Origin: Biomphalaria glabrata | Lineage: Eukaryota; Mollusca; Gastropoda; Planorbidae | Direction of reading: 5' to 3' | DNA: 64,000 nt | Assembly (NCBI RefSeq): GCF_947242115.1 | Contig: NC_074728.1 | Span: 20,751,042-20,815,041, forward strand | Shown here: piece after piece, positions 14,001-26,000 of the stretch | Layout of the letters: each line of letters begins with the position of its first letter | How positions within the stretch are numbered: position 1 is the first letter of the stretch | Translations under genes and position numbers: made by a program | The notes under the pieces: generated by a model | Database searches by the model: none | The model's input: the letters and a program-made list of their open reading frames with translations, nothing else | Told to the model about the DNA's origin: nothing

Positions 14001-17000
14001 AGAAATGTGAGACTACATTAACAAGTTCCTATCCAGGAGATCTTATAGACAATGACTGTGATGAAAGGGTGGATGAAGAACTGAAAAATGGCATAGGTAA
14101 CACTAAGTATGCATGCAAATGTTGGTATACCTGCAGCTGCTGAGGGTGGTAGATTTTGTACAATATCTGATTTAAAAAAATGATTTTGTACACTTAAAGA
14201 TAAATTAATTTGGTGCTTTTAAAAATTCTGAAACAATGTTTTTTTTTTTTAGAAGGATTTTTTTTCTTATTGTTTACTGTAAGAGCAGAACTTTTACCAT
14301 TTAGAAGTAAATCTAAGCATTTGCTTGTCTTGAACCAGATGGAGAGTACATTGTATTTTGTAGCTTTTAAGTTAATTTATTAATTACAAGTCAAAAGAAA
14401 TCTTGGTATAAGAGAGTTTGAATTACGTTTTCTAAAACAAAAAGTTCTTCATTATTTGTGCTCTAAATTATTTAATAAACTGTGAATACATTTGTTATGC
14501 CTTCACTTTTTCTTTTATTCTTGAGATGATGATTATGATGGAGAAATTGATGAGGATCTGAACGACTTTAAAGGTAAGCTCAAGTAAAAGAATTTGATAC
14601 TCTTGTTAGAAACCCTGAAGTAAAATAAGATGATTTCTGCCATTGACTCACCATTGAAAAAGCAGCCACTCACTGTGATGAACTTTAAAATTTTTTACTT
14701 TTGGCCTGATAACCTATTTACATCAGAATTGCTTACTTATCAAAATAGTGGAGTTTTTTTTTTTACTCAACAATTATAAATGAGAAACAAATTTCACTGA
14801 TTAATTTTCAGTTTTATTTTATTTTTTTTTACATAAGAAAGATTAGTTTTTGGGAGGCTTGGTGGCCGAGTGGTAAAGCGCTTTTCTTCTGAATTAGAGT
14901 CCCTGATTCGAATCTCAGTCAAGATTGGGATTTTTAATTTTGAGTTTTTCGTGCGCCCCCGAGTTCACCCAACTCTAATTGATGCCTGACATTAGTTGGG
15001 GAAAGTAAAGGGGTTGGTTGTTGAGCTGGCCACAGGACACCCTAGTTAACTGTCAGCCAATGAAAAAGATAACCTTTACATCATCTGTCCTATAGATAGC
15101 AATGCCTGAAAGAAGTACTTTATTTTATTTTTTTTAAGATTAGTTTGGTTTAACAAAAAGTTAATTTATTTTTTCAGGTGTATGGTCATGTTTTCAATGT
15201 CAATAAATTATCTTAGTTAATGAAACTTTCTTTATAATCCTTCTAAGCTGATGTAACCACTACCACATCAACTACAACCAGAACATCATCTACCACCTCA
15301 ACGACTCAGCCAAGCACAACGTCCATGACCAAACCTAAGGTTGTAACTACCATGAAGCCTACATCTCCTACCACCATGAGGACTACTGCTGAAACTAGAG
15401 TCAAGGTTACCACACCACAACCCACCACCAAGATCCTTCCAAGTGAAGGGAGTCCAACTACTCTAGTCGCGACGACAACATCCACAACAACAGCTTCATC
15501 GACAACAATCACTTCAACCACCAAGGCTACAAAGACAATAGTGACAACTAGAAAGACTGAAGTAAAGTTTACAACAGTCAATGATGTTTCAAGTAAGTAC
15601 TGTGTTGGGCCTCACCATCTTGCCTTAAGCAACAACCGCAGAATAGATAAGATATAAAATAAAGAATAAAAGATAGCTTACCATACATGAAAAATACATA
15701 ATTAACATGTGGCCCAGGAGTTTATCTAAAAAAAATTATGTTGCAACACTTGTAAAATAAAATATCTACCCTACATAACTTCTTATTCTTCTAGCCAACT
15801 TTTTGCTGCTAAGCTGTAGGCTCTTTCGCAGTCTATGCCAAGGAACAATAGCGTGCTGTTCTTATTTGGAAGATTGTAGATCGTTCTTTGCGGTGTAGGA
15901 AATTAATACTATCCAGTTTGTTTGGCGTGGTCATGTCTATGTTAATAGCCCTATATGCTACATAACTTTATACAAAGTTATTCAAGTACTAAAAGTTTGA
16001 CCTTAAATAAGACTATTTTTTTTTCCTGATGATCTGTATCAAGATCTATTTCTTTCAGTCACTCCTGGTATGTTTAGCAGCTGGTCCCATTGGATGTGTG
16101 ATAGAGACTGCCAGAATACTCGTCAACACAGGAAAAGGTAAGCATAAATCCCCAGATCCACTCATGAAAAGTGTGTACATTTAATATTACCTATTACAGA
16201 GAAAACGAAGTAGAATTCTAGATTGCAATGAAGTACTATTTCTATGTATGCCATATATGGTCTAAATAAATAAGTCTGAATTTTTAAAAAATGTATAACT
16301 AAAAGCATTGATAATTATTAATTATTAACATTGATCAAATTATTTTTAGTAATTCTACTTTCCTGGATTTATTGCATTCCCATAAACTTCAACAATATTA
16401 ATAAAGACCTTTATTTTACTGGTCTATTTTCTAGCATCAGTCACAAAATCTGACTAATTTGATGAAAACATTCAGCAGTGGTTGTTTTTGATGTGCTATG
16501 AGTATGACCCACATCTCTTATGGTGCATTTTATTTTCAATACAGTGCAGTGTCTTTTCCAACACTCAGGAAGAATTTTTCCTGCCTTTTCCTTTGGAAGC
16601 TTAGAAAAGCAATACATTGCCGTGCAGCCTTAGTAATGCTGTCACAGTTTGTGTCTTATTTGTCATGGACTATAAGGGCAGGTATCTTTGGGATTTTGAA
16701 CACAGTGTTCAATGTTCAGATGTCATTTTAGATTTTTTGGACTCCTCCATCTTGTCCTTTAAAAAAATGAACTTGAAATAGCTTTAGAGAATTAAAGTAG
16801 AATTGTCAAAACATTTTGTAAGTTAAAATAGTTGAATTGTAAAATAAAAAAAATAAAAAAAACATCAGAAAAGGAGTTAAAATGAATTGAAGAAAAGTTC
16901 ATTATGAAGAGTTATGGTCATTGTTTTTAAATTTTGTTTTCAGGCTTTGCATTAGGACAGCCTCTTCTTACTGTTATGGCCCAACAATAGAATGGCGCAA

Positions 17001-20000
17001 GTCCAGCTGTTATGTGAACAGAGTGTGTCCCAGAGGTAAAGTCATAAATGTATGTCGCTATTAATTAAAAAATGTATGCTTTTACACTTAGTCCGTACTG
17101 GTAGATTTGGTTATCATTCATAAGTTTGTACTCAGATGCTGTTTACACCATAGGTTTATGACACCTTCAAAAATGAATATTATTATGTCTCAGACCAAAC
17201 TTACTGCAGGACCCCAGGGGATTAGAGTGGGCAGGGATAAATCACTGGACACTGGTGATGATAATTCTAAGTGCTTAACACATGACCAGACAGACATCCG
17301 AATGGTGTGGATTGAATCAAGTGTACACTATACAGACATCCGCCCACTATATTTCTTCCTCAATAATAAATATAACCAAAATGTAATCATGTTAAATAAC
17401 TCTTGATTCTGTTTATTTAATGAGGTGCAAGCTCTGAGCAGTGAAGCTCTAGGCTTCTGAACCTAAGGTCTTGGGTTCGAATCCTGGTGAAAACTGATTT
17501 TTAATTTTGGGTTCTTTGGGTGCGTCTGAGTCCACCCAGCTCTAATGGGTACCTGACTTTAGTCTGGGAAAAGTAAAAGCGATTGGTCATTGTGCTGGCC
17601 ACATGACAGCACAATGACCAACCGCCTTTACTTTTCCCCAACTAATGTAAGGTACCCATTAGAGCTGGGCGCCCAAAAATCCTGAAATTAAAAATCCCAG
17701 GATTCGAACCCAGGACCCCCTCGGTTCGGAAGCCAAGCACTTTATCGCTCAGCCACCATGCCTCAGATTATTAACTTTAATCTGTTTCAGCTTTAAATTA
17801 CCAGTACTGCTACAGCAAGGAAAATTTAATTTACATTTTTTCCAATGAAAAAAAAAATTAGGTTTACTAACTATGAAGATTTTAAGATCTTTAAAGAACT
17901 CATACTTCTAGACTGTCAGTTGTACCAATGGGATGTCGACTGTACTGGGAGCTGTTTCAATTGTCTCCACGACTGTGATAAGTTTAACGGTTCTTGTGCT
18001 GGGTGTAAACCTGGGTTTCAAAATCCTCAAGCTGGATGTATAGAAGGTAAGGTACAAATTTTTGTTTTACTTTTTTTTTTTTTTGGATGTTACTTCAGAA
18101 TTAAAGATTATTACACCCTAACCCTAATCCCTAGCAAAGACCTTCCTCCTAGAAAAAGAAAGAAGAGGCAGACAGAGAAAGCGTTGGGAAGATAACATAA
18201 AAGAATGGACGGGCCTGTCATTGGAAGAGGCTCTAACTAAGCCAAAAGACAGAGAGAAATGGAGAAAGACGGTTGACAAATTTTGTATGGTGCCCTAACA
18301 GGATAAGGGATAGGTAATGGTATAAAAAAAACAACTAATCCCTCAGGATGATGGGGGATTGCTGCAAGCAGGGTTCAAACCCATCAGTATGACAACTCTT
18401 TTTGCATAATACATAATACCGGTACATGACCGAAAGAAATGTTTACTTGGGTTGTTAATATTATAAAAGTTATGCTAGGCTATCTATTAATGTGTAGTTC
18501 TCATTCTTATGAATTTTACATTCTCAACTAATAGCTTTTAAATATTTGCAGTTTTGTCTTCCTTGACTGGTTAACAAAATAACTTAGAGGAGACAAAAAT
18601 ATATGTTCTAGATATCCAGGAAAACTTCAGGTGAAGACCTGGACCAGTTGTTGCATAAAAAAATACACTGGCCAGCAAGAAAGAACAACCAGGAAGAAAC
18701 AAAGGGTCAAGAATTATGGGGATCATAGAAAGCCCTTTTCAAAAGACTATAATAAGATTAGAGAGTCAGAGATTATGGTTGGGTATTTCTTTTAGTTCAC
18801 CTAATACTGTCAATTGAGCTACCTGCTTATCTGTTTTAGGACTAATATACCTGGTGATTTTTTCACTATAAATCGATATCATTTGAATTTATATTCATTT
18901 TGATCAAGTTTGAAATGATTAACTTCAATCCTTGAGATTTTCTTTTTTGTTTCAGTGATATTAAACAAATCTGCAAGTGTATGCATTGCATTGAGATTAA
19001 CTTAATCAATAACAATCAGACTTTTCTTCTCCAGACCATTGTCTGGTGATGGTTGATTTAAGGTTGTCTTTTAGCTGTCACATAAGCCTGTCATTGGAAG
19101 TGTATTTTTTTTTTTGTTCTTGAGTTTGAATGTTAATGAGGAGAACAGTATTTCATTTGGCTATGCAGTTCTAGCTGTGACCTACATATTTTGCCACACC
19201 CAGTGCAGACTTAACCATTGTCTGGTGATGGTTGATTTAAGGTTGTCTTTTATCTGTCACATAAGCCTGTCATTGGCAGTGGATTTTTTTTTTGTTCTCA
19301 CGAACTTTGTAACTTCACTTCAAATCTTGTCTTTTAAGTTTCTTTTAATATAAAAAAGAGGTTAAAATAACACTAAAAGGATGGAAGCATATATTTTGAA
19401 CCGTAATTTTGTTTGTTTCAGAATGTGATGAGTTTACATATGGCAATAAGTGTGAAGGGGACTGTCAAGTGAAGTGCGGGGCGGACTGCATGGAAAGAAT
19501 TAATGGAACTTGTTTTGGTAGGTCTGTCATCATTCACCATCACTACAAGTCTGTTGGTGAATATTGCTAAACCAGATTTGTCCTCATCTTGCATCACATT
19601 TAGTACAGGTCTCTTCCTGGATTTCATTGACCTGAATTTTTTTCTTTATGCTGTTTCTTGCATGTTTCCTGTCCTGATCTTGTAGCATTGCATAGCACTG
19701 TAGCATGGTGTAACACTGTACTTTGCAATTTTTTACAATAATCAAATTTGTGATGAATTTACTCAGTGATGTTTAATATCTTTGATGTTTAATATGTTAT
19801 CACAATGGCTTACGATTCCAGAGCTTCTAGACTTTATTATTCTATTTAATCATTGTCATAATTAGTGGGGTTTTTTCTATTGTGTAGAATTTTTCTGTAT
19901 CCATTGTTTTATAAAAATAGAAAAATATTGAATTTTATCAACATCAAATGTACATTTTATTAGCCACAGTGTTAGTCATCAAACATGTTTGTTTTTAATT

Positions 20001-23000
20001 TCAGATACTGGGGAGTATAGCATATGGTCAGTATGGACTTGTACCAAAAACTGCTTGGAACCACGCTTGCATAGGACCAGGTATGTTGGTGTTTAAGCAA
20101 CCATCTTGCATGTCATGAGTTATAAGCTTAGGTTTATTGATTTGGCTATCTAGGTTTTTCTCTTGGCATTAGCATGGCCTACTTTACATTGGCTCTCAGA
20201 TAACACCTTGTTTACTAAAGAATGGGTCATTCGGTCGAGCAATACTCGAGCAAAGATCTTTTCTACTACTGACAGAAGTGTAATGCCTCGATAGTTGCAG
20301 CAGTTAGTCTTGTCACCCTTTTTGTATAGGGATATGATTACAGAGTCTCGAAGTTCAGGTGGGACAATGTTTTTCTCCCAGCATAGAGCGAACAAGTCTG
20401 TTAGCCTCTCGGTTAAGGCGACACTACCCATTTTAAATATTTCAGCCAGAAGCCCATCAGAGCCAGGTGCTTTTTGTTTTTTGAGTTTATGAATTGCTGT
20501 TTCCACTTCCTCAAATGTCGGTGGGTCGTCAAGCTCATATATATATAATTTAGATCAGGTTTATTTATACATTGTGCTGTAAAGCTTCAAAGGAATAGTA
20601 AAAAATGTATACATATTCATAATTTTAAAGTGTGACAAATTTTAACTTTCAGAGTTTGTCTCAAGGCACCTGGTGGATTATCATGCCAGGGAGATTATGA
20701 ACAATGGAAGACTGGATACTGCTATGTAAATAGCACCTGTCCTAAAGGTAACTTTCTATTTATATGGTTTACATAACATCATTTTTAAAAAAACTATTTT
20801 AATTTTTGACATGAGATATGTGTTGTTATCTATTAGCAAGTATAGTGTGAACAAAATGAACAATTTTAAAAGAAAAAGCTTATCTGTCTTGGTTTAGCTC
20901 AGATTATGTTGATCTATCAGAGCACTAAAGCATGAAATAGCCATTTTTGTATTGCCTACTTTGGCCAAAAGAACCTGTAATTTAGAGGTGCTAAAAGAGA
21001 GATTTTGTTCATATAATCATGCAGAGGTGCACTAAGTTTATATTTAAGCTAAATTTTACATCTAACAATTAAAGGCACTAGTGCAAGATGGTGGTTAAGT
21101 CACATTTTTATGAAAATTGAATAGGCTACAAATTTAGTCACCAGGATGCACTGTGGACCTTCTGATATGGATTTCCCATGCATTGAGGTGTAGATATGAG
21201 TACATAGTGCCATTGAAAAAAGTACAGGTGGGGGCTGTGTCCATCAGTAGCCACTTGATGCATGAAACCGCATGGACATTACCACCATGTTTACACTAAA
21301 TGATGTTAAGAAAAGGAAAACAATTTGCCTGTCAAACAACTGCATTTGCTTTAGCCTTATAGTATAATACAAGATAGCATGTTATAGAATAGACTCCTAT
21401 ATAGAATAAGCATGAGCATATTTGATTTATTTCTTTCACTAAAAGATGGGGGGGGGGGGGCAAGTCCAAATGGACTTGACCCCCTGCCTATATATTGACA
21501 GATAAGTAAATTATGGCGAATGGCCCCCAGATCCCTAAGATAGCACAGTGGGAAATTGCCAATGGGAAGTTTTGAAACAATAGATTTTATTTCATATTAT
21601 AGCTAACAATAAACAAATATCAAGATTAACATAATAAATAGTGTTTTTGCCATTTATCTTTTTTTATAAAATACAGATGTTACCGGTACTTCAAAAAAGA
21701 AGATGATCACATCTTATGCGTGTCATCTTTAATTCTGTTAATGATTGGCTTAAACTCTGCTAAGTTGTAGGTTTTCCTGGGTGGCTCAGGCTACCCAATC
21801 TATACTCTAATAGCACAAGGGAAGAAGTAGTTGTACAAATTTGTCCTAGAAAATGGAACAAGGAATGTGCCTTTATCTTTGTGTCCTTCAAAGTATTTAA
21901 TTAGGTTTTGTTTTTGTATTTGAAGATTATGGCTCGGTGTTTTATGCATAATTGTTAATTTGCTTTTAACACTCATCTTTTCTCAGATTGACCAAGTTAT
22001 GACTTCTTGATCTAGACCCTTCTATTCTTGCTTTTATTTTTCATGTCTTTTTTTTGTATGATGCACATACAGTGTTGTCCCTTTATTTTTATTTTAAGAA
22101 ATTTATTTTAAAACAAATTTCAAGTTTATCTGCATGCCTTCATTTTTGGTTCACAACTCTTAAACTTATGACTAAAGATAGCTGAACCAATTTTCTAGAT
22201 TTGAGTCCAAGCAAAGAGTGGAATTTCATTGTTTGGTTACTGAAAAAAAAAAGTTAACTCCAAATAATGTCCAAATATGGGAACTAATAAATTTTTTTTT
22301 GTCTTATCAGATTGTCCTAAGTTTCGCTGGGATGTCAACTGTGTGCAAAGTTGTGACAGTTGCATTCAGGATTGTGACAAGTTCAATGGTTCTTGTTACT
22401 CTTGTAAACCTGGCTACCGTTTGCCTAAATATGGATGTGTAGATGGTAACCCTTTAATCATACATCAGCTATTAATCATTTGTATTACTTGTAAACTCAA
22501 CTGCATGGACCAGCAGGCTCTTTAAAAAATCTGTCTGGGTATTAAAACAATGTATACTTAGCAAATCATTTTACAGTAGTAATATTTAAAAGTTGCATAT
22601 TTTTTCCTGTATGAAGTATGTTTTAAGTGGTGACCAGACACCTCATCATACAAGACATTTCATCATTGCAACATTTCATCATTATAGCTATTCATCATTT
22701 AGGGTTAGGGTTAACTTGCTCAGTATGTTAATTACTTAATTACACCTACATGTACTTATGTTTGCAAAAAGCACTTTATGCAATGATGAAATGTTATGGT
22801 GATGAAATGTTGCAATGATGAAATGTCTCGTATGATGAGATGTCAGGGAACCGTTTTAAGTAATGAATTCAAGCAATATTTTCTTTAACTAATAGTAGTT
22901 TAAAAAAATAAATCTATTTAATTCGGTTTCTTCGAGTTGGATAATTAACAAATATTCATGTTTTTACATAATAATGGATACCCAGCTGTGACATACATAT

Positions 23001-26000
23001 CTTGCATTATCAAGCACAGATAACACTTTGGTCTACTTGGAATTGACCAATCTGCCTATCTTTATTAGTAGTTTCCTTGAGTTACAACATGTGCATTACA
23101 GTTTTTGTACAAATGTGTAGGATGTTTAACATGTTTCAGATGTTCTTCAGATTTGAATGTAATTATATCCTAGTATAAACGGCATCAGGCAGAGTTTGAA
23201 CATTGGACGATTGAGTTTATTTAACGAAAGTCCGGAGCGGCCATCTGTCCCTTTTGGAAATCTTGAAAATCTTTTAAGTGAAACTTTTTCACCACCAAAG
23301 AAAAAAATAATTTGTTCCTTTAAATGTGATGTGTCTGCTATATTGAAAAAAAAATTATTCTGAAGTATAAGTCCTCTATCTAGTACTGTATAGCTCATTG
23401 TTAGAGAGTAAAAGGTCCAAGTTTTGTCAAGTTTTTTGTGTTAAGCATTTTAATTAGACTACTTTGTGGCCAAATAGATATGACCAATGGAGTCTACCTT
23501 CTAGCGATGACCTTATGAAGAAGGTGGAAGCTTCCCAAGAATTAGTTTTAAAATTTTGGATTTTATTAATTATTCAATTACAAGGTGATGCTAGTCAGAA
23601 TAGTTAACTAAATGCGTCTCTTCTTCAGAGGTACAGTGGCTGAGTGGGAAAATGCTTGGCTTCTGAACCAGGGATTCTGGGTTCAAATCCTGGTTAAGAC
23701 TGGGATTTTTTATTTTGGGATCCTTAGGCACCTCTGAGTCCACCCAGCTCATATGGACCTGACATTAGTTGAGGAAAAGAAAAGGCTGTTGGTTGTTATG
23801 CAGGCCACATGACACCCTCATTAACCATAGGCCACAGAAGCATGACCTTTACATCATCTGTCCTATAGACCACACAGTTTGAAAGGGGAACTTTCCTTTT
23901 TTTTTGTCTCTTCTTCTGATGACTTGTTTGATTGAATGCCTCACTTGTGATTTTTTTTTTTATACATATTCAAGCTTGCCCAACAACTGTTAACAATATT
24001 TTGTTGTTTGTTTCTCCAACCAGTTTGCCTTGAGAACACGTTTGGTTTGAACTGTCTAGGAAACTGTCTTGATAACTGTGGGGCTGATTGTATGGACAAA
24101 GAGACAGGAGCCTGTTACAGTAAGTACTTGTCAGCACCTTCGTACACAAAATATGTTTTGTTCATTAAACATTTTACATTAAGTCTTATTTATTTGTACT
24201 CGAATTGAATACAATACAATTATTTGAAAAGAGCTATTTCAAACCTGACTGTCAATAAATTTTATTTTGTTCATTTCAGTTTTTCAAGTAGCTTCTATCT
24301 TACTTCCTAATTGGGAAATGAAATAATATTTGAAAATAATCAATGTGTAAAATGCAAATGACTTAGCTTGTATTAAACTTATACTTTTAGCAATTGGAGT
24401 GTATGGTCCATGGGAACAGTGGCATTGTTCAAGAGACTGTCTGAATCCAAATATGATTAGGAAAAGGTAAAATGATATAACGTTTACATTGGCCATTGAA
24501 GACATTTTATTAGGCATGATTGATAGATCGGCTAATTCTTTAATAATCTAATGTTATTCTAAGTTCAACAACATCCCAGAGCTGATACCTTTCTGTTCAG
24601 GTACTCATGTTTTTAGGACTCACTGGACAGTATTTACACAAATCTTTAAGCCAGGGATGAATACTAATGTTCAGCTAGACTGAGGCAATGTAATTGAGGG
24701 TATTTCAGCTCTCTCTCTCTCTCTGCTCAGTGTAGCCTCTATCTGTTGGGGAGTGGAGTGGAAAATGGATAGGTTCAAACTAATTACCATGGGTCACCAC
24801 AATATTAGATTAATACTCTAGGAGTCTTTACTTTGGTCTTCCAGTCTTTGAGGGCTTAATAAGCAATTCAAGCAAGGCATCTGAGCCTCCTTTGGAAAAT
24901 CCACCATGCCTTGGGGAGATGGGACCACTGCACCTTTTATGTAACTTTCAACTAAAAATAGCAATTCTACTACAGAATATAATAGTCACTTGATAGGTAC
25001 CTGAAGGAATTTTTTTTAGGGTACTGGACCTTTTTTTTTTCTTGATTACATTTTTCATGCGTGCAGCATGATCAGGTAGCTATGGCCAAGCCTCTCTGAG
25101 GACCAGTGGAGGGAGAGGGTATCTTGGATAAGGTTTCTGTGCTACTTTTAGGCGCTCAGCAAGCACAACTCTGCTTAAGTTGGGATTTGAACTCAAGCCC
25201 TTTTGTTAGGTAGCCAAGCCATAGCCAAGTGGTTTTGGCCTCTAAGCCATACATCCCACCTTAGTAAAGTTGTGAGACCCCATAGCAAAATGGCAGAGAC
25301 AAAGTGTCATTACCTGATTCCTCTGCATTGGAAGAAATCTTTTGCCAAATAAAATTTTAAGCATCAAAGTTCTCTGGGACATAGCTCTAAACAGACTTAA
25401 TCCTAAATGAAATATAATCAAACACATAGACATAAAATATGCTTTTCTTTCTTTGCTTTAGGACATTGTTTTGGGATGCATAGCAATTTCCAAAAATAAT
25501 GAGTGTTTTTTTTTTTTTTTTTTTTTGGAAAGACTATATATATATATATTCAACCTTGGATATGAATGGGGACTGTGTGTATATATATGTATTCATCCTA
25601 TGGATTGAGAACCATTGTATATAATGATCTTGGAACGGACTGAATTAGTTTTTCTGAAATGTTAAAAAAATATTATTCAGATGAAAACATATACTTTTCT
25701 TTTTTAATATTAAGTTTGTAATTCAGATATTGTAACACCACTTCTTCTGGAATCACCTGCCAGGGGAGCAACATAGACTCCAGACTGTCCAACTGCTATG
25801 CTGGCAAACTCTGTCCTAAGTGTAAGATTTACACAGTTATCTTAGCTTAGTTTTTATTTGACCATTTTAGTATTAGATATTTCTATTTAGTTGCTGCTTA
25901 TCTCATTCAAACAATTCTATTGAATAAGTCAAAAGTGAAAAATGAAAGGCTTAAGAGAACAAAATTTGTCAAACTGAATAGATTATCTCCTGTGGTTAGT

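Noticed and set aside
15306-15581. Minus-strand frame of 91 codons rich in Val
   Set aside because: It is the mirror of the Thr-rich codons (ACN) of the stalk exon.
18117-18135. Telomere-like CCCTAACCCTAA
   Set aside because: Less than three repeats, located at the start of a LINE fragment.
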